From positions 1 through 14,770 of the forward strand of contig JAPLHX010000197.1 of the NCBI GenBank assembly GCA_026389415.1: a stretch of 14,770 nt of DNA, in the 5' to 3' direction. Source of the stretch: Coprothermobacterota bacterium. Its GTDB lineage: Bacteria > Caldisericota > JANLFM01. The position numbers and the translations under genes are program-made. Positions within the stretch are counted from its first letter, which is position 1, and the number at the start of each line of letters is the position of its first letter. This document shows positions 1 to 7,328 of this stretch, in pieces. Under the pieces are notes generated by a model. The model searched no databases and had not been told where the DNA came from. It saw nothing but the letters and a program-made list of their open reading frames with translations.

Positions 1-1
1 T

Positions 2-226
2 TATATTGAGTTGTGGCGGGTCCGTGATTTGGATGCCAAACAGAACTACCTGGAACGAATCATCTCTTGCGGCGACCTGCAGATCATTTCCACCGATCCC
101 ACCACGCCGAACCTCAATGTGCTCGGCCTGCGCCACCCCTACAAACGAATGGAAATGATCCGGGCCGCCGTTCAACACCAACGAGCGATCAAGAATGTCG
201 CGATTGTGGAGAGAGTCAGCCCTTAG
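2..226 (+). CDS. C-terminal end of a PH-domain (bPH2-like) membrane-associated protein, partial
   Basis: The reading frame is open from the left edge of the window and ends at TAG 224-226, so only about 74 C-terminal residues are visible. The visible part runs YIELWRVRDLDA, then YLERI, CGDLQIISTD, a proline/asparagine-rich turn, VLGLRHPYKRMEMIR. This pattern of a strand ending in R-[IV]-[KR]-D, a following helix, a G-x-[IL]-x-[IV]-x-[ST]-T-D strand and a final amphipathic helix is typical of bacterial PH domains (DUF304/bPH2, YdbS/YdbT-like). Many such proteins carry N-terminal membrane helices, but that part lies outside the window. The family call rests on pattern recognition only. It is followed by about 175 bases without a gene before the tRNA. 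Confidence 0.55.
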   Translation, partial: YIELWRVRDLDAKQNYLERIISCGDLQIISTDPTTPNLNVLGLRHPYKRMEMIRAAVQHQRAIKNVAIVERVSP

Positions 227-350
227 GCGAAACAGTTTCCCAATTGAGCTTGGGTGCAGAACAACAATAGATAGAAACGCGGAGCCTTTTCTGCAACATA
301 ACGAGCCCAAAGAGATCCGAAAGGATTCCCACGACCGATAGTCGATTCCA

Positions 351-359
351 TGGTAAAAT
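351..359 (+). promoter_or_regulatory. Candidate extended -10 promoter for tRNA-Leu
   Basis: TGGTAAAAT is a TGn-extended -10 element (hexamer TAAAAT, 5 of 6 matches to consensus) lying 41 bases before the mature tRNA 5' end. No good -35 hexamer is visible at the usual distance, which is tolerable for an extended -10. A small inverted repeat (GTTCC-CCGC-GGAAC, 384-397) sits in the presumed 5' leader of the pre-tRNA. The rest of the 227-400 gap shows only a weak CCCAA/TTGGG hairpin around 235-252 and no clear terminator. Confidence 0.4.
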
Positions 360-400
360 AGCGGGCCTGGGCTGCCAACATTGGTTCCCCGCGGAACATA

Positions 401-485
401 GCGAAGGTGGCGGAATTGGCAGACGCGCTGGACTTAGGATCCAGTGGTGCAAACCATGCGGGTTCGACTCCCGCCCTTCGCACCA
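401..485 (+). tRNA. tRNA-Leu, anticodon UAG, with encoded CCA
   Basis: A complete class II tRNA can be folded by hand. The acceptor stem is GCGAAGG (401-407) with CCTTCGC (475-481), discriminator A482 and genomic CCA 483-485. The anticodon stem CTGGA/TCCAG (428-432/440-444) encloses loop CTTAGGA with anticodon TAG at 435-437. The long variable arm TGGT-GCAA-ACCA (445-456) marks a class II tRNA. The T stem GCGGG/CCCGC (458-462/470-474) carries the TTCGACT loop. The leucine identity follows from the anticodon, the variable arm and discriminator A73. It decodes CUA and probably CUG. It stands alone, 87 bases ahead of tig. Confidence 0.97.
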
Positions 486-492
486 AAGCTTC

Positions 493-521
493 TTGGCAGA
501 CAGGACCGGTTTTGCGAAAAT
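493..521 (+). promoter_or_regulatory. Candidate tig-clpP promoter
   Basis: TTGGCA (493-498, 5 of 6 to the -35 consensus), a 17-bp spacer and GAAAAT (516-521, 4 of 6 to the -10 consensus) lie between the tRNA 3' end and the tig start at 573. A second, weaker pair (TTGCGA 512-517, N17, TAAAAA 535-540) overlaps it. Either would give a short leader for tig-clpP. Read-through from the tRNA promoter is also possible because no terminator is visible after the tRNA. Confidence 0.35.
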
Positions 522-572
522 CCGCTGTGACTCATAAAAACAAACCCGGATCGACAGAAAGGACCATCGGAG

Positions 573-1796
573 TTGGAAACCGAGATAAAAGAGCTGGAAC
601 ATCAGATTGAACTGAAAGTTACCCTGCCGACTGAACAGGTGGACGCTGCGATCCAAAAGACCCTCCGCCGCCTGTCAGAGCGAGTGAACATCGCCGGTTT
701 CCGTCGAGGGAAAGCGCCACTAGGGATGGTTCGCACGCATGTCGGGGAAGAACGTTTGCGCGAAGACGCCTTGGAACTGCTGGTGGACGAATCGCTGGAA
801 GAAGCCTATCACCAACGAGATATCCAACCTCTGTTTGCCCCTAAACTGGACATCGAACAGTTTGAACAGGGAAAGGCGCTGATCTACAAAGTGGTGATCG
901 ATCCATGGCCCAAATTGGATCTGCCGGATGTGGCCGAAGTGGATGTTCGTGTTGACCCCGTCCGTGTGGGGGATGAAGACACGGAGAAAGCTCTGGAACG
1001 TTTACGAGAGAGCTATGCGGAATATAGCCCGAAAGAAGGATCCGCCGGAACCGGCGACGCGGTAGCCCTGCACTGGCGATTGTCCGAAAAAGACCCTTGG
1101 CGCACGGATCTGATCGAACTCGGTAAAGAGGCTCTCGCCCCAGGTTTTGACGAGAAGGTGCAGGGAATTCAAGCCGGCGAGGAGCGGGAATTTGTGCTGC
1201 CCGTGCAGGAGCAGGAAATGACTTTCTTCGTACAGGCCATGGAGATCAAAGGAAAGCATTTACCCGAACTTGACGATTCTCTTGCCCAGAAGCTTGGCGC
1301 GGACACTTTGGGTGGATTGAAGGAAAAAATACGGACCGAACTCCTGACAGAAAGTCAGCGCCGCCACGATCAAAAGCTACGGGACGAGATCATGCTTCAT
1401 TATCTGGAGCGGATACCTGTCACCTTTTCGGCCCATGCCGAACAGAGAGCACTAGATTCTTATGTGGAATCCTTCGAGGAGCGCTTGGCAAAGTCCGGCC
1501 GCACGCTGGAAAACTTCCTGCGAGATCTGAACCTGACGGAAGAGGATTGGCGGGAGAAAATTGCTCGACCGCAGGCCGTGCAGTTGTTAAAGGAACAAAT
1601 CGTGCTTGACCTTTTTGCGGACCGCAAGCAGATAGCAGCGGACGAGAATGAAACCGCTAAAATCCAACGTGAGGGCAAGTCCCCTTCGGATCGGCGATCA
1701 GCGTACAATGCACTCCGGCGAACAAAAGCACTGGATCTGTTGATTGAGGAATGGAACAACGGGCGCCAACCTGTCAACGAGCAGGAGGAGAATTGA
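573..1796 (+). CDS. tig: Trigger factor (ribosome-associated chaperone)
   Basis: Trigger factor docks at the ribosomal exit tunnel and shields nascent chains. The 407-residue product has the N-terminal ribosome-binding signature GFRRGKAP at residues 42-49, a central FKBP-like region at about 156-230 (ending near LPELDD) and a long helical C-terminal chaperone region. The start is TTG 573, with AAAGGA (558-563) 9 bases upstream; no ATG offers a full N-terminus. The FKBP-like region is short, about 75 residues, and lacks the insertions around the flap and active-site loops seen in the E. coli protein, so prolyl-isomerase activity is doubtful while chaperone parts look normal. The stop TGA overlaps the clpP ATG (TGATG, 1794-1798), indicating translational coupling. 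Confidence 0.95.
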   Translation: METEIKELEHQIELKVTLPTEQVDAAIQKTLRRLSERVNIAGFRRGKAPLGMVRTHVGEERLREDALELLVDESLEEAYHQRDIQPLFAPKLDIEQFEQGKALIYKVVIDPWPKLDLPDVAEVDVRVDPVRVGDEDTEKALERLRESYAEYSPKEGSAGTGDAVALHWRLSEKDPWRTDLIELGKEALAPGFDEKVQGIQAGEEREFVLPVQEQEMTFFVQAMEIKGKHLPELDDSLAQKLGADTLGGLKEKIRTELLTESQRRHDQKLRDEIMLHYLERIPVTFSAHAEQRALDSYVESFEERLAKSGRTLENFLRDLNLTEEDWREKIARPQAVQLLKEQIVLDLFADRKQIAADENETAKIQREGKSPSDRRSAYNALRRTKALDLLIEEWNNGRQPVNEQEEN

Positions 1797-2386
1797 TGTC
1801 AATCCCCTATGTGGTCGAGCAAACTCCTCGCGGGGAGCGAGTATATGACATTTACTCTCGACTGCTGCGAGACCGGATTGTCTTTGTCGGTGGACCGATT
1901 TTCGACGACATTGCCAATGCCATCATTGCCCAATTGCTATTGCTGGAAGCGGAAGATTCCAAGCGGGATATCTATCTGTACCTAAACAGCCCCGGCGGGG
2001 TGATCTCGGCCGGGTTAGCGATTTATGACACCATGCAGTATATCCGAGCACCTGTGTCTACGATTTGCCTGGGCCTAGGAGCTAGTATGGCCGCTGTATT
2101 ACTAGCTGCCGGCGCTCCAGGCAAGCGTCTGGCGCTGCCCCATGCCCGTTTACTGATTCACCAGCCTCTGATCGCGGGTCAGGGTATTTCCGGCGCCGCT
2201 AAGGATATAGAGATCGAGGCTCGGGAACTGACGCAAAACCGCAAGACCATTAACGAAATCCTATCCCAGACCACCGGACAATCATTGGAAAAAATCGAGC
2301 AAGACACGGAACGAAATTATTACATGTCTGCTATCCAGGCCAAGGACTACGGTTTGATTGACCTGGTAATTTACAAACGAGAATAA
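1796..2386 (+). CDS. clpP: ATP-dependent Clp protease proteolytic subunit ClpP
   Basis: ClpP is the serine peptidase that forms the tetradecameric barrel fed by Clp ATPases. The chosen start ATG 1796 follows a near-perfect AGGAGGAG (1783-1790) and overlaps the tig stop by one base, giving 196 residues, typical for mature-size ClpP. An in-frame TTG further upstream at 1751 lies inside tig and adds a non-ClpP peptide. The catalytic triad is visible: Ser97 in GLGASMAAV, His122 in LLIHQP and Asp170 in QDTERNYYMSA. The oxyanion-region motif NSPGG is at 64-68. No clpX or other Clp ATPase lies next to it; lon comes after a 114-base gap. The C-terminus is short, without a long extension. Confidence 0.97.
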   Translation: MSIPYVVEQTPRGERVYDIYSRLLRDRIVFVGGPIFDDIANAIIAQLLLLEAEDSKRDIYLYLNSPGGVISAGLAIYDTMQYIRAPVSTICLGLGASMAAVLLAAGAPGKRLALPHARLLIHQPLIAGQGISGAAKDIEIEARELTQNRKTINEILSQTTGQSLEKIEQDTERNYYMSAIQAKDYGLIDLVIYKRE

Positions 2387-2436
2387 ACACAATAGAACCA
2401 GCTATGCGAGCCAACTAGATGGTTGAAGAACTCGAA

Positions 2437-2463
2437 TTAGCACTCTTGACAATAGAGTGCCAA
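2437..2463 (+). promoter_or_regulatory. CIRCE operator (HrcA binding site) upstream of lon
   Basis: TTAGCACTC (2437-2445), nine bases, then GAGTGCCAA (2455-2463) matches the CIRCE consensus TTAGCACTC-N9-GAGTGCTAA at 17 of 18 arm positions, with the correct spacer. CIRCE is the operator of the heat-shock repressor HrcA. The only mismatch is C2461 in the right arm. The spacer begins with a consensus -35 hexamer TTGACA (2446-2451), so repressor binding would directly block polymerase. The inference is that lon is induced on heat or protein-folding stress when GroEL-assisted HrcA activity drops. hrcA itself is not in the window. Confidence 0.92.
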
Positions 2464-2474
2464 TCCGATAACTT
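2446..2474 (+). promoter_or_regulatory. lon promoter embedded in CIRCE
   Basis: The -35 hexamer TTGACA (2446-2451) is perfect and lies in the CIRCE spacer. Downstream, GATAACTT (2467-2474) lies after 15 bases. It contains GATAAC at N15 or TAACTT at N17, neither a strong -10. The same arrangement, TTGAC[A/T]-N15-GATAACTT, occurs before infC. Transcription would start about 20 bases before the lon Shine-Dalgarno AGAGGTGAT (2484-2492). Confidence 0.6.
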
Positions 2475-2500
2475 CAACTTCAAAGAGGTGATAGAACGCA

Positions 2501-4840
2501 ATGTCACAACAAACACCTGTACGTAACTTGGAAACCATTACCGAAGCTCCTATTCTGCCTTTGCGAAATGTGGTTGTCTTCCCAGGCATGGTGATACCGC
2601 TGGTTGTTGGTCGGGAAAAATCAACTAAATCCTTGGAGGAAGCCGTTGCGGCGGACCGGCTGATCGTCTTGTCCACCCAGAAAGACGAAGGGATTGAAGA
2701 CCCGGAGCCGACCGATGTCTATTCGGTCGGAGTGGGGGCGGAAATTCTTCGGTTATTGAAATTGCCAGATGGGACCTTTTCGGTGATAGTGGAGGGAATT
2801 TGTCGGGTTAAGATCGAAAAATTCCTGCAGACTTCCCCATCCTATCGAGCACAAATCCATTTCCTAACAGAGACAATGTCCCAAACAGAAGACCTTGTCG
2901 GATTAAAACGGATGATCGTGGAGCAATTCGACAGCTATAGCCGCCTTTCCCATCGGATTTCCTCGGACGCCGCCATGGCTGTGATGAACATCGAGGATGC
3001 CAGACAACTCTCGGATTTGGTGGCGGCCAACATGATCTTATCCATCCGGGACAAACAAGAAGTGTTGGAAATTACCGATATCAACCGGCGATTGGAACGC
3101 CTGGCCGAGCTCCTCTCGAAAGAGTTGGAAGTGTTGGAACTGGCAAAAAAACTGGAAGATCGCGTGAAGACTTCAGTGGAGAAGAACCAAAAAGAATATT
3201 TCCTGCGGGAGCAAATGAAGGCAATCCAGCAGGAGTTGGGGGAAAAAGACGAAAAGCTGCAAGAGATCGAAGGCTACCGCAACAAAATGGAGAAAGCCAA
3301 CTTACCCGAACCAGTAAAGGCTAAAGTAGAAGAAGAATTGGTCCGATTGGAAAAGATGCCGCCGATGGTAGCCGAATCCACAGTGATCCGGACATACCTC
3401 GATTGGTTGCTGGACCTCCCCTGGAGCGTGGAATCGAAAGACATGCTCGACATCAAGGAAGCGCAAAAGATCCTGGAAGCGGATCATTATGGGTTGAAAG
3501 ATCCCAAGGAACGCATCCTGGAATACTTGGCCGTGCGACACTTGACCAAGAAGATGAAAAGCCCGATCCTCTGCTTTGTGGGTCCCCCCGGCGTGGGTAA
3601 GACATCGCTGGGAAAATCGATTGCTCGGGCGATGGGAAGGAAGTTTGTCCGCATTTCGCTGGGCGGGATTCGCGATGAGGCGGAAATCCGGGGTCATCGA
3701 CGGACCTATGTGGGAGCGCTCCCCGGTCGCATCATCCAAGGCATGAAGACGGCAGCTTCCAAGAACCCGGTGTTTCTGCTGGATGAAATCGATAAGATGG
3801 GACAGGACTTTCGCGGTGATCCTTCGGCTGCTCTGTTGGAAGCTTTGGACCCGGAGCAGAACAATTCCTTTTCCGACCACTATATTGAAGTCCCGTTTGA
3901 TCTTTCCCAAGTCCTCTTCATTACAACCGCCAATATCTTGCACCCCGTTCCCCCCGCTCTATTGGACCGAATGGAAGTATTGCACCTGCCCGGCTACACC
4001 GAAGACGAAAAGGTGAAGATTGCCCAGAAATTCCTGGTTCCCAAGCAACTGGAAGCGCATGGCCTGACGACCGACGATCTCCGGTTCACCGAAGGAACCC
4101 TCTATCGCCTGATTCGCGAATACACACGGGAAGCTGGCGTCCGTAACCTAGAGCGGGAGATCTCGAACATCAACCGCAAGGTAGCTCGGATGAAAGTGGA
4201 ACATCCAAAATTTGTACGTGTGGTGGTGACGCAGCAAGACATCCCCAAATTCCTGGACATGCCGCGGTTTCACTATGGCCAGGCCGAGCAAACCGACGAG
4301 GTCGGTGTTGTCACTGGCGTTGCTGTCAGCGAGTTTGGCGGAGACGTGATGCCGATAGAGGTTTCGCTGGTCCGTGGAAAAGGTGAGTTGCTGTTGACGG
4401 GGCAATTGGGTGAAGTGATGAAAGAAGCCGCCAAAGCCGGGATCACCTATATTCGATCTCGGACAAAGGAATTGGAGCTCGATGCGGAGTGGTATTCGAA
4501 GTTTGATATCCACATCCACGTTCCCGAGGGCGCCGTACCCAAGGAAGGTCCTTCTGCCGGCATCGGCATGGCGACCGCCTTAGTATCCGCCATACGCGCG
4601 ATACCCGTTCGGCGTGATGTGGCGATGACCGGCGAAATCACCCTCCGCGGTCGCGTGTTGCCGATCGGGGGCGTCAAGGAAAAAGTTTTGGCTGCCCATC
4701 GTGCGGGGATCAAGACGATGATTCTTCCCAGAGACAACGAAAAGGACTTGGAGAAAGTGAACCCGTTGGTGAAGAAGAACATGCGTTTCGTGCTCGTAAA
4801 ACACATGGATGAAGTGCTGCAAGAAGCGTTGGTGCATTAG
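2501..4840 (+). CDS. lon: ATP-dependent protease Lon (LonA type)
   Basis: Lon is a cytoplasmic homo-oligomeric AAA+ protease that degrades misfolded and regulatory proteins. The 779-residue length is normal for LonA. An N-terminal LON substrate-binding domain begins at about residue 15 (PILPLRNVVVFPGMVIPL), followed by a long helical region. The AAA+ module has Walker A GPPGVGKT at 361-368 and Walker B FLLDEID ending near D428-E429. The protease domain has the catalytic Ser685 in PKEGPSAG and the lysine of GGVKEKV (726-728 region). Start ATG 2501 has AGAGGTGAT 8 bases upstream. Unlike clpP, lon has its own CIRCE-controlled promoter, and an intrinsic terminator lies 30 bases after its TAG stop, so it is probably a monocistronic heat-shock gene. 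Confidence 0.98.
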   Translation: MSQQTPVRNLETITEAPILPLRNVVVFPGMVIPLVVGREKSTKSLEEAVAADRLIVLSTQKDEGIEDPEPTDVYSVGVGAEILRLLKLPDGTFSVIVEGICRVKIEKFLQTSPSYRAQIHFLTETMSQTEDLVGLKRMIVEQFDSYSRLSHRISSDAAMAVMNIEDARQLSDLVAANMILSIRDKQEVLEITDINRRLERLAELLSKELEVLELAKKLEDRVKTSVEKNQKEYFLREQMKAIQQELGEKDEKLQEIEGYRNKMEKANLPEPVKAKVEEELVRLEKMPPMVAESTVIRTYLDWLLDLPWSVESKDMLDIKEAQKILEADHYGLKDPKERILEYLAVRHLTKKMKSPILCFVGPPGVGKTSLGKSIARAMGRKFVRISLGGIRDEAEIRGHRRTYVGALPGRIIQGMKTAASKNPVFLLDEIDKMGQDFRGDPSAALLEALDPEQNNSFSDHYIEVPFDLSQVLFITTANILHPVPPALLDRMEVLHLPGYTEDEKVKIAQKFLVPKQLEAHGLTTDDLRFTEGTLYRLIREYTREAGVRNLEREISNINRKVARMKVEHPKFVRVVVTQQDIPKFLDMPRFHYGQAEQTDEVGVVTGVAVSEFGGDVMPIEVSLVRGKGELLLTGQLGEVMKEAAKAGITYIRSRTKELELDAEWYSKFDIHIHVPEGAVPKEGPSAGIGMATALVSAIRAIPVRRDVAMTGEITLRGRVLPIGGVKEKVLAAHRAGIKTMILPRDNEKDLEKVNPLVKKNMRFVLVKHMDEVLQEALVH

Positions 4841-4847
4841 AACCCAC

Positions 4848-4875
4848 TTGACTTCACCGGACAGTTTCTTAAGAT
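4848..4875 (+). promoter_or_regulatory. Candidate promoter for the membrane protein-thrS unit
   Basis: TTGACT (4848-4853, 5 of 6) and TAAGAT (4870-4875, 4 of 6) are separated by 16 bases between lon and the membrane-protein gene. Transcription from here would start near 4882, next to ATG 4883, and would omit the 5' arm of the lon terminator. This would let thrS be expressed while lon is terminated. It is a sequence match only. Confidence 0.4.
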
Positions 4876-4906
4876 GAGCGGCATGACCACCGCTCATCTT
4901 CTTTTT
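4871..4906 (+). terminator. Intrinsic terminator of lon
   Basis: AAGATGAGCGG (4871-4881) pairs perfectly with CCGCTCATCTT (4890-4900), an 11-bp stem with an 8-base loop, followed after one C by TTTTT (4902-4906). It lies 30 bases after the lon stop. The same bases contain both possible ATG starts of the next gene (4874 in the 5' arm, 4883 in the loop). Confidence 0.85.
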
Positions 4907-5491
4907 CGACGCCGAATCTGTTGGCTACTGCTTGCTTCTATTGCCGCAGGGGCTCTCTTCTCCCCCCTAGTTCCACCCCTGACACTGGCGCCGAATCTAG
5001 TCGTCTTGCTGCTGCTGGGGTTCGTTCTGCCATGGGTTTTGGGGGCGACCTACCAACGCAGGCAGGCCCTGATTGCCGGTCTGGCTTGCGGTCTGGCGTT
5101 CGCGCTTTCCCAGAGCGCTTTCATCTGGTTGGTGGAGCGATCCAGCAAGATCTTTACCGGTTTTTACATTTATGACCAGGGTTGGTCCGTTCCCGCTTTT
5201 GCCCTGATGGGTGGGATGACATCGATGCTCGTTCACGCGTTCCGCCAACGGAAGTGGCTTTATGGTTGTTTTTTTACCTTGTTAGCCGTCGCTACTGAGC
5301 TCGTTTACGGTCAATACTTCCTGGTAAAAAGGGTGTTATCACCAGAATTGTGGCCGCCATGGACGTACCTGTTCCCGCTTGGCTTGACCTGCTGTTTTCT
5401 CGCTTTCTTTTTGCTTTCCCATTTCTATTCCCTTACAATGCTGGGGATTTTTACTAAAACGGAGGTTTCCGACCATGGTTCCGCCAAATAG
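4874..5491 (+). CDS. Unrecognised polytopic membrane protein
   Basis: I do not recognise this family. The product is 205 residues from ATG 4874, or 202 from ATG 4883, and very hydrophobic, with about five or six likely membrane segments: after an Arg-rich FRRR start (roughly 15-33), then 38-57, 64-85, 104-122, 128-148 and 160-185. The N-terminal Arg cluster suggests the N-terminus is cytoplasmic. There is no catalytic motif I can name. Size and topology loosely recall MreD or small transporter subunits, but no signature supports either. Neither ATG has a good Shine-Dalgarno, and both lie in the lon terminator hairpin. Its 3' end overlaps thrS by 17 bases and contains the thrS ribosome-binding site, so the two are translationally linked. 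Confidence 0.7.
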   Translation: MSGMTTAHLLFRRRICWLLLASIAAGALFSPLVPPLTLAPNLVVLLLLGFVLPWVLGATYQRRQALIAGLACGLAFALSQSAFIWLVERSSKIFTGFYIYDQGWSVPAFALMGGMTSMLVHAFRQRKWLYGCFFTLLAVATELVYGQYFLVKRVLSPELWPPWTYLFPLGLTCCFLAFFLLSHFYSLTMLGIFTKTEVSDHGSAK

Positions 5492-7328
5492 CCAAATTCC
5501 CGCAGATGCCGTTGCCCGCAAATCCGGCGAACGGATCGTGGACCTCTACACGATCCCGGAGGCGGAAGCATCGAGTTGGGTGCTTGAAAACTCGCCCGAA
5601 GGGTTGGAAATCCTGCGCCACAGCACCTCCCATCTGATGGCACAGGCCGTGAAGGAGATTTGGCCCGAGGCTCGGTTGGCCATTGGTCCAGCCATCGAAG
5701 ACGGGTTTTACTACGATTTTGACCTACCAAGCCCCCTCTCTTCAGACGATCTCGTCCGCGTCCAAGAGAAGATGCGAGAGATTTGCGCCCGGAATTTACC
5801 CATGGTTCGGCAGGAATTGTCCCGCGAGGAAGCCCTGAGTCTTTTTGAGTCAGCAGGAGAGTCCTATAAGGTTGAGTTAATCCAGGAACTTTCTGGTGAG
5901 CAGGCGATCACGGTTTATCGTAACGGAGAGGAATTTGTCGATCTGTGCCGTGGACCCCATACCCCCGCGACAGGAAGACTAAGGTATTTCAAGCTACTAT
6001 CCGTTGCTGGGGCCTACTGGCGAGGCGATGAACGCAATCAGATGCTGCAGCGAATCTATGGCACAGCCTGGCCATCGCAAGAGGCATTGAAAGATTACTT
6101 GTGGAAGCTGGAAGAAGCAGCCAAACGGGACCATCGTCGTCTCGGCAAGGAAATGGATCTGTATTCCACCAACCCCCATATTGGTGCCGGACTGATCCTT
6201 TGGCATCCGGCCGGATCCACCATCCGGAACCAGATCGAGAGTTTTTGGCGCGAAGAGCATCTCAAACACGGCTATCAATTGGTGTACACCCCCCACATTG
6301 CCAGTGAGGAGATTTACCAAATCTCCGGGCACCTGGAAGCGTATTCCGAGATGATGTACTCACCAATGGATATTGATGGCCACCCATACCGGGTCAAGCC
6401 GATGAATTGTCCGGGCCATATCTGTATTTTCCAGTCCAGTCAGAAGAGCTATAAAGATTTGCCGATTCGTTTTGCCGAACTGGGTACAGTCTACCGTTAT
6501 GAGCGCTCAGGAGTCTTGCACGGTCTATTGCGGGTGCGCGGATTCACTCAGGACGATGCCCACGTCTTTTGCCGACCGGAGCAACTGAAAGATGAAATCA
6601 ATGCTGTTTTAGATCTGACCGAGTTGATGATGCAAACATTCGGTTACCGGTACCATGCGTACTTGGCGACTCGGCCGGAACACTCTATCGGTTCAGACGA
6701 AGAATGGGAGTTTGCCACAGAGGCCTTGCACGATGCCCTGAAAGGACGAGGGATGCCATTCGATCTGGATCAGGGTGGGGGTGTTTTCTACGCTCCCAAG
6801 ATCGATATCAAGCTATGGGATGCTCTTGGCAGAGAATGGCAAGGCCCAACCTGTCAAGTGGATCTCGCCCTGCCAGTCCGCTTCAATGTCACTTTCATTG
6901 GTGAAGACGGGAAAGAACACCGCTGCATCATGATCCATCGCACGGTGCTAGGGAGCATGGAACGGTTCGTCGGTGGGCTGATTGAGCACTATGGGGGCAA
7001 TTTCCCATTATGGCTGGCTCCCGTGCAAGCTGTGATTATCCCGATCGCCAGCCGGCACCAACCCTACGCACAGCAAGTGTCTGCCGTCCTCCGAGAGGCG
7101 GGAATTCGGATCGAAGTGGATGCCCGAGCGGAAAAAATGAACGCGAAAATACGCGACGCGGAAGTGAGACGGATCCCCTATGCCTTGATTGTAGGCGATC
7201 GCGAAGTCGAGGCGGACGCGGTGTCGGTCCGGCGCAAAGGCCAGGGTGATCTTGGCTCCCGCCCTTTAAGCAATCTGGTAAGCGGAATGCAGGAGGAGAT
7301 CAGTAAACGCAGCCTAGCAACCCCTTGA
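5475..7328 (+). CDS. thrS: Threonine-tRNA ligase
   Basis: This class II synthetase charges tRNA-Thr in the cytoplasm. ATG 5475 has GGAGGT (5461-5466) at 8 bases, inside the preceding gene. The 617-residue protein shows the editing-domain motifs HSTSH (His49, His53) and C158-RGP-H162, used to hydrolyse mischarged Ser-tRNA. The catalytic core keeps the zinc ligands Cys312 (MNCPGH), His363 (DDAHVF) and His488 (IHRTVLGSMERF), and the C-terminal anticodon-binding domain is present. The first editing histidine is at 49 rather than about 73 as in E. coli, so the N-terminal TGS domain is missing or only a remnant. No T-box leader is seen. The gene ends at TGA 7326-7328, which overlaps a candidate promoter for infC. 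Confidence 0.97.
   Translation: MVPPNSQIPADAVARKSGERIVDLYTIPEAEASSWVLENSPEGLEILRHSTSHLMAQAVKEIWPEARLAIGPAIEDGFYYDFDLPSPLSSDDLVRVQEKMREICARNLPMVRQELSREEALSLFESAGESYKVELIQELSGEQAITVYRNGEEFVDLCRGPHTPATGRLRYFKLLSVAGAYWRGDERNQMLQRIYGTAWPSQEALKDYLWKLEEAAKRDHRRLGKEMDLYSTNPHIGAGLILWHPAGSTIRNQIESFWREEHLKHGYQLVYTPHIASEEIYQISGHLEAYSEMMYSPMDIDGHPYRVKPMNCPGHICIFQSSQKSYKDLPIRFAELGTVYRYERSGVLHGLLRVRGFTQDDAHVFCRPEQLKDEINAVLDLTELMMQTFGYRYHAYLATRPEHSIGSDEEWEFATEALHDALKGRGMPFDLDQGGGVFYAPKIDIKLWDALGREWQGPTCQVDLALPVRFNVTFIGEDGKEHRCIMIHRTVLGSMERFVGGLIEHYGGNFPLWLAPVQAVIIPIASRHQPYAQQVSAVLREAGIRIEVDARAEKMNAKIRDAEVRRIPYALIVGDREVEADAVSVRRKGQGDLGSRPLSNLVSGMQEEISKRSLATP

Noticed and set aside
216..656. Minus-strand ORF and the plus-strand ORF 407-610 across the tRNA region
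   Set aside because: Both are translations of the tRNA-Leu sequence and its complement, a common false ORF around tRNA genes. Neither has a ribosome-binding site of note or homology outside the tRNA.
1751..1795. Longer clpP start at TTG 1751
   Set aside because: The extra residues lie inside tig and are not ClpP-like; ATG 1796 has a near-perfect Shine-Dalgarno and the TGATG overlap.
2405..2425. Small CAAC/GTTG inverted repeat after clpP as a terminator
   Set aside because: The stem is only four base pairs and no T-run follows.
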